Shown here: piece by piece, positions 1-8,678 of the stretch
Layout of the letters: every line of letters starts with the position of its first letter
Numbering within the stretch: position 1 is the first letter of the stretch
Source: Rhizobacter sp. SG703
GTDB taxonomy: Bacteria; Pseudomonadota; Gammaproteobacteria; Burkholderiales; Burkholderiaceae_C
Length of the DNA stretch: 64,000 nt
Assembly: GCF_012275445.1 (NCBI RefSeq)
Contig: NZ_JAAZQK010000013.1
Location: 124,001-188,000, forward strand
Reading direction: 5' to 3'
Translations under genes and position numbers: made by a program
The notes under the pieces: model-generated
The model's database searches: none
What the model saw: only the letters and a program-made list of their open reading frames with translations
What the model was told of the DNA's origin: nothing

Positions 1-1845
1 GGCATCGTCGGCAAGTTCTTCCACGAGTTCGGGCTGACCATCGTCGCCGCGGTGCTGATCTCGATGTTCGTCAGCTTCACGCTCGACCCGATGCTGTCGA
101 GCGTCTGGAACGACCCGGCCGCGCACGGCGTGCACCGCGGCCCGCCGGTCACGCTGTATGACAAGACCGTCGGCCGCGTCACCGGCGCGTTCGACCGCTT
201 CACGCTCTGGCTGTCGCATGCCTATCAGGAGATCCTCGGCTGGGCGCTCGGCCACAAGCTGGCGACGCTGGGCATCGCGCTCGCGACCTTCGTCGGCAGT
301 TTCTTCCTGATCCCGGTGCTCGGCGCTGAGTTCGTGCCGAAGGCCGATTTCTCCGAGACGCAGGTCAACTTCTACACGCCGGTCGGCTCGTCGATCGAGG
401 TCACCGAGCTGCGCGCAAAGCAGATCGACGCGGCGCTGCGCGAGATGCCCGAGGTGCGCTACACCGTCACCACGATCAACAGCGGCAATGCGCTGGGCAA
501 GATCTACGGTTCCACCTACGTCCGGCTGGTCGATCGCCAGGACCGCAGCCGCAACCTGAACGAGCTCAGCGTGCCGCTGCGCGAGCGGCTGTCGCGCATC
601 CCCGGCATCACCGTCACCAACATCGGGCCGACCGACCTGGGCGGCGGCAAGAGCCTGCAGTTCTCGATCCAGGGCGCCGACCTGGCCGAGCTCGCGCGGC
701 TGTCGGCCCAGCTCGACCTGAAGCTGCGCGCGATCCCGGGCCTGGTCGACCTCGACACCACGCTGAAGCCCGACAAGCCGACCGTCGCGATCGACGTGAA
801 GCGCGACGCCGCCTCCGACGTCGGGCTGAACGTCAACGCGCTCGCGAACAGCCTGCGCACGCTGGTGGCCGGCACCACGGTGGGCAACTGGCGCGCGCCG
901 GACGGCGAGAACTACGACGTCAACGTGCGCCTGACGCCCGACAGCCGCCACACGCTGGAAGACCTGCAGCGCCTGCCGATCAACGTGGGCGCGGCGGCCG
1001 ACGGCTCGGCGCGCTCGGTGCGGCTGTCGCAGGTGGCCGACGTGACGCCGTCGACCGGCCCGAACCAGATCAACCGGCGCGACCTGAACCGCGAGATCAA
1101 CATCGACGGCAATGCCTACGGCCGCAGTTCCGGCGACGTGTCGGCCGACATCCGCCGCGCGCTCGACGGCATCAGCTGGCCGCCCGGCTACCGCTACGTG
1201 TTCGGCGGCTCGACGAAGAACATGAACGAATCGTTCGCGTACGCGGTCGGTGCGCTGGCGCTGGCAGTGGTGTTCATCTACATGATCCTCGCGAGCCAGT
1301 TCCGCAGCTTCCTGCAGCCGCTCGCGCTGATGAGCTCGCTGCCGCTGACGCTGATCGGCGTGGTGCTGGCGCTGCTGATGTTCCGCTCGACGCTGAACAT
1401 GTTCAGCATCATCGGCATCGTGATGCTGATGGGGTTGGTGACGAAGAACGCGATCCTGCTGGTGGACTTCGCGATCCGCTCGCGGGCCGGCGAACACAAG
1501 GGCGAGCACGGGCTCGACCACGACGAGGCCCCGATGACCCGCGAGCAGGCGCTGCTGCACGCGGCCGAGGTGCGGCTGCGGCCGATCCTGATGACGACGC
1601 TGGCGATGATCTTCGGCATGGTGCCGCTCGCGTTCGCGCTGTCCGAAGGCTCGGAGCAGCGCGCGCCGATGGGCCAGGCGGTGATCGGCGGGGTGATCAC
1701 CTCGTCGCTGCTGACGCTGGTGGTCGTGCCGGTCATCTACTGCTACCTCGACGACCTCGCCACCTGGGCGAAAAGCAGGTGGGCGCCCCCTAAAATGCCG
1801 GGTTTGCCCTCACCCCACCCTGCCTCCGGAGGAACGCCGCCATGA
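1..1845 (+). CDS. RND efflux transporter permease, C-terminal part (truncated by window edge)
   Basis: The frame is open from base 1, so the gene starts before the window; about 615 residues are visible of a family that is usually about 1,030 long. The residues match the second half of HAE1-type (AcrB/MdtB-like) inner-membrane pumps: the transmembrane end of the first repeat (FVSFTLDPM), a long periplasmic domain, and a second membrane bundle containing MILASQF and GLVTKNAILLVDF. Such pumps export drugs or other toxic compounds using proton antiport, with a periplasmic adaptor and a TolC-type channel. The stop overlaps the next start (ATGA), so the methyltransferase is translationally coupled. 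A tolC-type gene follows two genes later and is a plausible outer-membrane partner. The substrate cannot be told from sequence. Confidence 0.93.
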   Translation, partial: GIVGKFFHEFGLTIVAAVLISMFVSFTLDPMLSSVWNDPAAHGVHRGPPVTLYDKTVGRVTGAFDRFTLWLSHAYQEILGWALGHKLATLGIALATFVGSFFLIPVLGAEFVPKADFSETQVNFYTPVGSSIEVTELRAKQIDAALREMPEVRYTVTTINSGNALGKIYGSTYVRLVDRQDRSRNLNELSVPLRERLSRIPGITVTNIGPTDLGGGKSLQFSIQGADLAELARLSAQLDLKLRAIPGLVDLDTTLKPDKPTVAIDVKRDAASDVGLNVNALANSLRTLVAGTTVGNWRAPDGENYDVNVRLTPDSRHTLEDLQRLPINVGAAADGSARSVRLSQVADVTPSTGPNQINRRDLNREINIDGNAYGRSSGDVSADIRRALDGISWPPGYRYVFGGSTKNMNESFAYAVGALALAVVFIYMILASQFRSFLQPLALMSSLPLTLIGVVLALLMFRSTLNMFSIIGIVMLMGLVTKNAILLVDFAIRSRAGEHKGEHGLDHDEAPMTREQALLHAAEVRLRPILMTTLAMIFGMVPLAFALSEGSEQRAPMGQAVIGGVITSSLLTLVVVPVIYCYLDDLATWAKSRWAPPKMPGLPSPHPASGGTPP

Positions 1846-2495
1846 CCGTCGAACAAGCCCGCTTCAACATGATCGAGCAGCAGATCCGCCCGTGGGACGT
1901 GCTCGACCCCGGCGTGCTGGCATTGCTGGGCGTGATCAAGCGCGAGGACTTCGTGCCGGCCGCGTACCGGGCGATGGCCTTCATGGACACCGAGGTGCCG
2001 CTGCCGGGCGGCCAGCAGATGCTGGCGCCGCGCGTCGAGGCCCGGCTGCTGCAGGAACTGAACGTGCGCCGCCACGAGCGCGTGCTCGAGATCGGCGCCG
2101 GCTCCGGCTTCATGGCCGCGCTGCTGTCGCACAAGGCGCGCCAGGTGGTGACGCTCGAGATCGTGCCCGAGCTGGCCCGGCTGGCGGCCGACAACCTGCG
2201 CCGCGCCGCGGTCGCGAACGTCAGCGTGGTCGAGGGCGACGGCTCGAAGAAGCTGCCGACCGCCGGCCCGTTCGACGTGATCCTGCTGTCGGGCTCGGTC
2301 GCCGCGGTGCCGCCGTCGCTGCTCAACGAACTGAAGGTCGGCGGGCGCCTCGCCGCGATCGTCGGCCAGGAGCCGGTGATGCGCGCGACGCTGGTCACCC
2401 GCGTCGGCGAGGCCGATTTCCGCAGCGTCGAGTTGTTCGACACCGTCGCGCCGCGGCTGCTGGGCTTCGACGAGCCGTCGCGCTTCCATTTCTGA
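1842..2495 (+). CDS. pcm: Protein-L-isoaspartate O-methyltransferase family protein
   Basis: A 217-residue PCMT-family protein that uses S-adenosylmethionine; the classical enzyme methylates isoaspartyl residues in aged proteins. The SAM-binding motif VLEIGAGSGF is clear near residue 80, and the family N-terminus (IEQQIRPWDVLDP, FVPAAYR) is present. The motif that in classical enzymes reads GQTISQP, containing a conserved Ser, here reads GQQMLAP without Ser. The protein may therefore be a divergent paralogue whose repair activity is uncertain. It starts inside the stop of the efflux gene and is followed by a rhodanese and a TolC gene on the same strand, probably one transcript. Confidence 0.85.
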   Translation: MTVEQARFNMIEQQIRPWDVLDPGVLALLGVIKREDFVPAAYRAMAFMDTEVPLPGGQQMLAPRVEARLLQELNVRRHERVLEIGAGSGFMAALLSHKARQVVTLEIVPELARLAADNLRRAAVANVSVVEGDGSKKLPTAGPFDVILLSGSVAAVPPSLLNELKVGGRLAAIVGQEPVMRATLVTRVGEADFRSVELFDTVAPRLLGFDEPSRFHF

Positions 2496-2528
2496 TCTCC
2501 GACCACTGATCCACGGACACACGGCCCC

Positions 2529-2867
2529 ATGCAACAGCTTCGAGTCACCGACGTGCAGGCCCTGCTGGCGAGCTTCGGCCCGGATCGCCGGCCGGTGATC
2601 CTCGACGTGCGCGAGCCGTGGGAGGTGCAGACCGCGTCGCTGGCGGTGCCGGGCGTGCGCACCGTCTGCATCCCGATGCGCGAGATCCCGCAGCGGCTGG
2701 GCGAACTGGATGCGACGCAGCCCGTCCTGGGTTTGTGTCACCACGGCATGCGAAGTCTGCAGGTCGTCGCATTCCTCGAGCGCGCGGGCCATGCCGACGT
2801 GTACAACATCGCCGGCGGCATCGACGCGTGGTCGCGCGAGGTCGACGCGTCCGTGCCGCTTTACTGA
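2529..2867 (+). CDS. Single-domain rhodanese-like sulfurtransferase
   Basis: A 112-residue protein made of one rhodanese domain. The CH2A motif VILDVREPWE lies at about 23-32, and the active-site loop CHHGMRS begins with the presumed persulfide-carrying Cys70. The family moves sulfane sulfur between thiols, but no specific acceptor can be named. There is no signal peptide, so it should be cytoplasmic. It lies 33 bp after pcm and 31 bp before the tolC-type gene. The pcm-rhodanese-tolC order is, from memory, common in Burkholderiales, though no functional link between the three is established. Confidence 0.88.
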   Translation: MQQLRVTDVQALLASFGPDRRPVILDVREPWEVQTASLAVPGVRTVCIPMREIPQRLGELDATQPVLGLCHHGMRSLQVVAFLERAGHADVYNIAGGIDAWSREVDASVPLY

Positions 2868-2898
2868 TTCCTGATCACCCTCCCCCAAGGAACGTCCC

Positions 2899-4233
2899 AT
2901 GTCCGCTGTGTCCCCGACCCGTTTGCCGAAGCCGAGCCGCCTGGTGCTGGCCTGCGCCGCCTTGTTCGGTGCCGCGCCCTTCGCGCAGGCGCAAAGCCTG
3001 GCCGAGCTCTACGACACGGCGCGCGGCTACGACGCGACCTACCTGGCGGCCAAGGCGCTGGCCGAGTCGGTGCAGTACAAGGCCGAGCAGGCGCATGCGC
3101 TGCGCCGTCCGCAGGTGGGGGCCCAGCTGCAGGCGGCGCGCAGCGACAGCGAATCGCCGCTCAGCGAATCGACCAGCCGCTCCGGCACCGCCGGCCTGAA
3201 CGCGTCGCAGACGCTCTTCAACCGCGCGAACGACAAGACCATCGACCAAGCCGACCTGGGCGTCGACATCTCGCGTGCCGACCTGGAAACCGCCGAGCAG
3301 GACCTGATCGTCCGCATGGCGCAGGCCTACTTCGACGTGCTGGCGGCGCAGGACGCGCTGGCCACCGCCCAGGCCAACAGGAGCGCGATCGCCGAGCAGC
3401 TGGCGTCGGCGAAACGCAACTTCGAGGTCGGCACCGCGACCATCACCGACACCCGCGAGGCGCAGGCCCGCTTCGACCTGGCCACCGCGCAGGAGATCGC
3501 GGCCGACAACGACCTGCGCACCAAGCGCATCGCGCTCGACCAGCTGGTCGGCCGCGACGGCGTCGCGCCGAAGCCGCTGGCGACCCCGGTCGCGCTGCCG
3601 GCGACCACGCCGAACAACGTCGAGGCCTGGGTGTCGCAGACCGACACCGCGCCGACGGTGCGCCGCGCGCAGCTCGGCTACGACATCGCGAAGCTCGAGA
3701 CCGAGAAGGCTCGCGCCGGCCACCTGCCGACAGTCGGCCTGACCGGCAGCTACGGGCGCGGCCACACGTCGATCACGAAACCGGTGGATGCATCCGGCCG
3801 CGTCACCAGTTCCGACGTCGCGCTGACGATGACGGTCCCGCTGTTCGCCGGCTTCTCGATCCAGAACCGCGTGAAGGAAACGCTGCAGCTCGAAGAGCAG
3901 TCGCGCAACCTGCTCGACTCGGCGCGCCGCGGCACCGCGCAGGCGACGCGCCAGGCGTTCTTCGGCGTGCAGTCGGGCCAGGCGCAGGTGACGGCGCTGG
4001 AGGCCGCCGAGTCGTCGAGCCAGCTCGCGCTGGAGGCGACGCAGCTCGGCTACAAGGTCGGCGTGCGGGTGAACCTGGACGTGCTGAACGCGCAGACCCA
4101 GCTGTTCAATGCGCGGCGCGACCTGGCGAAGGCGCGCTACGACGTGCTGGTCAACAGCCTGAAGCTGCGGCAGGCCGCCGGGCAGTTGAAGCCGGACGAC
4201 CTGCGCGCACTCAACGCGCTGATCGCAAAGTAG
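2899..4233 (+). CDS. tolC: TolC family outer-membrane channel protein
   Basis: A 444-residue outer-membrane efflux protein. An N-terminal signal sequence ends near residue 32 (PFAQAQS). The rest has the two-repeat TolC layout: long alpha-helical stretches with heptad character (for example around 115-150 and 340-430) alternating with beta segments (GLNASQTLF in the first half, ALTMTVPLFAGF in the second). TolC trimers form the channel through the outer membrane and periplasm for RND, ABC or MFS pumps and type I secretion. The RND gene three ORFs upstream makes a local pump assignment plausible, but TolC proteins commonly serve several pumps. The spacing puts it at the end of the pcm-rhodanese transcript. 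Confidence 0.92.
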   Translation: MSAVSPTRLPKPSRLVLACAALFGAAPFAQAQSLAELYDTARGYDATYLAAKALAESVQYKAEQAHALRRPQVGAQLQAARSDSESPLSESTSRSGTAGLNASQTLFNRANDKTIDQADLGVDISRADLETAEQDLIVRMAQAYFDVLAAQDALATAQANRSAIAEQLASAKRNFEVGTATITDTREAQARFDLATAQEIAADNDLRTKRIALDQLVGRDGVAPKPLATPVALPATTPNNVEAWVSQTDTAPTVRRAQLGYDIAKLETEKARAGHLPTVGLTGSYGRGHTSITKPVDASGRVTSSDVALTMTVPLFAGFSIQNRVKETLQLEEQSRNLLDSARRGTAQATRQAFFGVQSGQAQVTALEAAESSSQLALEATQLGYKVGVRVNLDVLNAQTQLFNARRDLAKARYDVLVNSLKLRQAAGQLKPDDLRALNALIAK

Positions 4234-4249
4234 TCAGCCCCCCAGTCGT

Positions 4250-4330
4250 CGCTTCGCTCCTCCTGCCCCCAAGGGGCGCCACGCCAGGGGGCCGGCAAAG
4301 CCGGTTCCCCGGCGCGTTGCTTGATGAATC
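4250..4330. repeat. Dispersed intergenic repeat, copy A
   Basis: This GC-rich stretch between the convergent tolC and mscS genes shares its order of motifs with copies near 36.0 and 41.2 kb: a C-run facing a G-run (cccccaagggg), GCGCC, then the small hairpin ccggcaaagccgg (4292-4304), TTCC and a GTTGCTTGATG-like end. The hairpin and position between two stop codons suggest a role in transcription termination or mRNA-end protection, but it is defined here only by its recurrence. Confidence 0.6.
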
Positions 4331-4351
4331 GCCCGCTGCGCTTGCTCTGTT

Positions 4352-5641
4352 TCAGTTCGCGTCCGCTGCAGCCTGACTTTCATTGCGCACGATGGTATGC
4401 ACCACCCGCTGCGGGAACGGAATCTGGATGTCCTCGGCATTCAGCACGTCCAGCACCGTCAGGTGCACGTCCGACTTGACCTGCCCCTGCCCGTTCTCCG
4501 GGTCGCGGATCCAGAAGTTGATCGTCAGGTCCATGCCGTCGGCCGCGAAGTTCGACAGCTGCACGCCCGGCGGCGGGTCGGCGATCACCCGCTCGACCTT
4601 CAGGATCGCGTCGACCAGCTTCGGCTGCAGCGCCCGCACGTCGGTGCCGTAGGCCACCTGCACCATCGTCTGGATCAGCACCCGCGGGTCGGCCAGCGAC
4701 AGGTTCTCGACGCGCTGCGTGATCAGCATCTCGTTCGGCACCACCGCCTCGCGCCCGCCGAGCGAGCGGATCACCGTGTAGCGGGTGCGGATGTCGGTGA
4801 CGCGGCCTTCGAAGTTGTCGACCTTGACCATGTCGCCGATGCGCAGCGAACGCTCGGCCAGGATCACGAAGCCGCTGATGTAGTTGGCCGCGATCTTCTG
4901 CAGGCCGAAGCCGAGGCCGACGCCCACCGCACCGCCCAGCACGCTGAGCGCCGTCAGGTTGATGCCGACCGCCGACATCGCGAACAGCAGCCCGACGAAC
5001 AGCAGCAGCGCCCGCACGATGTTCGACACCATCTTGCGCATCGACAGGTCGTCGCCGGTGCCGTGGATGATCTTGCGCTCGATCGCCGACGACAGCCACA
5101 GCGCCATCACCATCACGACGCCGGCCGTCAGCGCGCCTTCGATCATCGTGCGCAGCGAGACCATGCCGCCGGCGATCTGCCAGCGCACGCTGTCGAGTTC
5201 TTCCATCACCGCCGGCATCACGCCGGTGACCCACAGCACGACGGCGATCCAGGCGATCCACGAGATCGTGCGCTCGATGGTGCGCATCCAGCTCGAATTC
5301 GGGAATGCCGCCGACAACACCCGCACCGCGAAGCGGATCAATGCGAGCGACAGCAGGATCGGGATCGCGACCCGGAACACCGCGACCTTCACGACGCCCA
5401 TCAGCAGGTGCCGTGCAATGACCGCCAGCACCAGCGCGACCAGCGGGAACAGCACGCCGTCGACGACGTTGCGGCCGAACACGACCGCGCCGTTGATCTT
5501 CAGCACGCGCCGCAGCAGCATGCACGCGAGCCACGACAGCCCGAGGCAGCCGAGCAGCACCGCCGCTTCGGTCAGCGCGCTGGCGGTGGCCAGGTCGCGC
5601 AGCAGTTCGTCGAAATCTTGGACGCCCAGGGATGAATTCAT
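4352..5641 (-). CDS. MscS-family mechanosensitive ion channel
   Basis: A 429-residue inner-membrane protein with four or five hydrophobic segments in the first 240 residues, followed by a canonical MscS core. The pore-lining helix is glycine/alanine-rich (GGAVGVGLGFGLQKIAANY), followed by the beta domain (GDMVKVDNFEGRVTDI, VVPNEMLI) and a soluble alpha/beta C-terminus. Such channels open under membrane tension and release solutes during osmotic downshock. The extra N-terminal helices make it longer than E. coli MscS (286 aa), like YbdG/YnaI-type members. It converges with tolC across a repeat and is followed upstream by an HDAC-like gene on the same strand (63 bp gap). Confidence 0.92.
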   Translation of the reverse strand: MNSSLGVQDFDELLRDLATASALTEAAVLLGCLGLSWLACMLLRRVLKINGAVVFGRNVVDGVLFPLVALVLAVIARHLLMGVVKVAVFRVAIPILLSLALIRFAVRVLSAAFPNSSWMRTIERTISWIAWIAVVLWVTGVMPAVMEELDSVRWQIAGGMVSLRTMIEGALTAGVVMVMALWLSSAIERKIIHGTGDDLSMRKMVSNIVRALLLFVGLLFAMSAVGINLTALSVLGGAVGVGLGFGLQKIAANYISGFVILAERSLRIGDMVKVDNFEGRVTDIRTRYTVIRSLGGREAVVPNEMLITQRVENLSLADPRVLIQTMVQVAYGTDVRALQPKLVDAILKVERVIADPPPGVQLSNFAADGMDLTINFWIRDPENGQGQVKSDVHLTVLDVLNAEDIQIPFPQRVVHTIVRNESQAAADAN

Positions 5642-5704
5642 CGGTGAAATGATTTTGCGGATCGGTTTCGTGGATCGGGGCGGACCGCCGCGCGGCCCGG
5701 GGAA

Positions 5705-6640
5705 TCAGAGGTCGGCCAGCACCCGCAGGTGCGCCGCGACGCTGCGCGCCAGCGCGCCGAGCGCGTAGCCGCCCTCCAGGCACGAGACGATGCGCCCGCC
5801 GGCATGGCGGTCGGCCACCGCCTTGATGCGGCGCGTCAGCCATTCGTAGTCGGCCTCGACCAGGCCGAGCTGGCCGAGGTCGTCTTCGCGGTGCGCATCG
5901 AAGCCGGCCGAGATGAAGACCATCTGCGGCTTGAATTCCTCGAGCCGCGGCATCCACATCGCCTCGACGATGTCGCGCATCTCGCCGCCGCGGGTGTACG
6001 GCGGCAGCGGCAGGTTCAGCATGTTGTCGCCCTTCGGCACCTCGCCGCAGTACGGATACAGCGGGTGCTGGAAGATGCCGACCATCAGCACGCGTTCGTC
6101 GCCGGCCAGGATGTCCTCGGTGCCGTTGCCGTGGTGCACGTCGAAATCGACCACCGCGACCCGCTGCAGGCCGCGCACGTCGAGCGCATGGCGCGCGGCG
6201 ATCGCGACGTTGTTGAAGAAGCAGAAGCCCATCGTCTGGTTGCGCGTCGCGTGGTGGCCGGGCGGGCGCACCGCGCAGAACGCGTTGTCGACCTGGCCGT
6301 CGAGCACCGCGTCGGTGGCGGCCACCGCGGCGCCGGCGGCGCGCTGCGCGGCGCGCCAGGTGCCGCCGTTCGCGACGGTGTCGGGGTCCATCGCGCGGCT
6401 TTCGCCCGACGCCTGCAGTTCCTCGAGCACGGCCTGCAGTTCGGTCACGTACAGGCTCTCGTGTGCCAGCACCACGTCGTGCAGGCCGACCAGCGGCGCC
6501 TCGCGGCGCTCCAGCGCCATGTCGAGGCCGGTGGCCAGCAGGTGGTCGTTGATCGCGTCCAGGCGCTGCGGGCACTCGGGATGGCCGCGGCCCATGTCGT
6601 GCTGCCGGCACTCGGGATGGCTGAAGAACGCAGTGGGCAT
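5705..6640 (-). CDS. Histone deacetylase family protein (acetoin-utilization/HDAH type)
   Basis: A 311-residue zinc-dependent deacetylase-fold hydrolase. Visible motifs are RPPGHHA, GFCFFNNVAIAA, the metal-binding VDFDVHHGNGTEDI, and SAGFDAHREDDLG carrying the third metal ligand; the C-terminus has CLEGGYALGAL. Bacterial members deacetylate small acetylated amines or acyl-lysines, and the substrate here is unknown. The frame stays open far upstream, but the start at 6640 (MPTAFFSHPECRQHDMG) matches the family N-terminus (H-x-x-C-x-x-H-x-x-G-x-x-x-P). Everything further upstream is antisense to the moxR gene. Only 48 bp separate it from the divergent moxR start. Confidence 0.93.
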   Translation of the reverse strand: MPTAFFSHPECRQHDMGRGHPECPQRLDAINDHLLATGLDMALERREAPLVGLHDVVLAHESLYVTELQAVLEELQASGESRAMDPDTVANGGTWRAAQRAAGAAVAATDAVLDGQVDNAFCAVRPPGHHATRNQTMGFCFFNNVAIAARHALDVRGLQRVAVVDFDVHHGNGTEDILAGDERVLMVGIFQHPLYPYCGEVPKGDNMLNLPLPPYTRGGEMRDIVEAMWMPRLEEFKPQMVFISAGFDAHREDDLGQLGLVEADYEWLTRRIKAVADRHAGGRIVSCLEGGYALGALARSVAAHLRVLADL

Positions 6641-6688
6641 CGGTGTTCGGGGTCTGGATTCAAGGCGGTTTGAGTTAACGTGAGCAGC

Positions 6689-7624
<936 letters not shown>

Positions 7625-7643
7625 CCCGGAGCCTGCCGCCACC

Positions 7644-8678
7644 ATGCAGGCCGCCGACGCGCTGAAGCTCCCGCTGCGCCCGTTCACGCTCGCCGCCGGC
7701 GCAGCGCGGCGGCGCTTTCGCGCTTGGTGGCAGGCGCGGCTGCCGCGCACCGACACCGTGCTGCTGACGCAGCGCAACGTCTACATCCTGCCGACCCGCG
7801 CGGGGCTGATGTTCGCGCTGACGCTGATGGTGCTGCTGGTCGCGTCGATCAACTACCAGCTGAACCTCGGCTACGTGCTGACCTTCCTGTTGGCCGGCAG
7901 CGGCATCGTCTCGATGCACCTGACGCACAACACGCTGCGCGGCATGACGCTGCACCTGCGCCCGCCGGCGGCGGTGTTCGCCGGCGACGCGGCACCGCTC
8001 GCGGTCACGCTGACCAGCCCGGGCTCCGAGCGATTCGGCATCGGCTTGCGCCTCGAATCGGGCGATGCATCGACCCTGACCTGGGCCGACGTGCCGGCCG
8101 GCGGCCAGGCCCCGGCCCACGTCAGCTTCGTGCCCGCCACGCGCGGGCTGCACCCGGTGCCGGCGATCAGCATCGAGACGCGCTTCCCGCTCGGTCTGTT
8201 CCGCGCATGGGCGGTGTGGCGGCCGGCGTCCGACGTGCTGGTCTACCCGCGCGCCGAGCGCCCGCCGGCCCCGCTGCCACCGGCCCACCCGACGCCCGGC
8301 GGCCCGGCCACCGGCCGGCGCGCCGACGGCAGCGAGCTCGAAGGCGTGCGCGGCTACCGGCGCGGCGACCCGCTGAAGCTGGTGGTCTGGAAGAAGGCGG
8401 CGCGCAGCCTCGAGACCGGCGGCGAACTCGTCAGCCGCGACACCAGCGCCACCGTGCAGCAGCAGCTGTGGCTCGACTGGCAACGCTGCGCCGGCCTCGC
8501 GCCCGAAGACCGGTTGTCGCGGCTGGCCGCGTGGGTGCTGGCCGCCGAGCGCGCCGGCGCCGACTACGGCCTGCGCCTGCCCGAGCTGCAGATCGATCCG
8601 GCGCAGGGCGAATTGCAGCGCCGGCGTTGCCTGGAGGCGCTGGCACTGCATGGCGTCACCCGCGGAGCGAGCGCATGA
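7644..8678 (+). CDS. DUF58 domain protein
   Basis: A 344-residue membrane-anchored protein. Two hydrophobic segments lie around residues 48-90 (GLMFALTLMVLLVA, GYVLTFLLAGSGIVSM), followed by a soluble region ending in the DUF58 signature (GSELEGVRGYRRGDPLKLVVWKK). DUF58 proteins are encoded with MoxR ATPases and are thought to be their membrane-associated partners, with no defined chemistry. The gene stop overlaps the next start (ATGA), supporting coupled expression with the transglutaminase. Confidence 0.9.
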   Translation: MQAADALKLPLRPFTLAAGAARRRFRAWWQARLPRTDTVLLTQRNVYILPTRAGLMFALTLMVLLVASINYQLNLGYVLTFLLAGSGIVSMHLTHNTLRGMTLHLRPPAAVFAGDAAPLAVTLTSPGSERFGIGLRLESGDASTLTWADVPAGGQAPAHVSFVPATRGLHPVPAISIETRFPLGLFRAWAVWRPASDVLVYPRAERPPAPLPPAHPTPGGPATGRRADGSELEGVRGYRRGDPLKLVVWKKAARSLETGGELVSRDTSATVQQQLWLDWQRCAGLAPEDRLSRLAAWVLAAERAGADYGLRLPELQIDPAQGELQRRRCLEALALHGVTRGASA

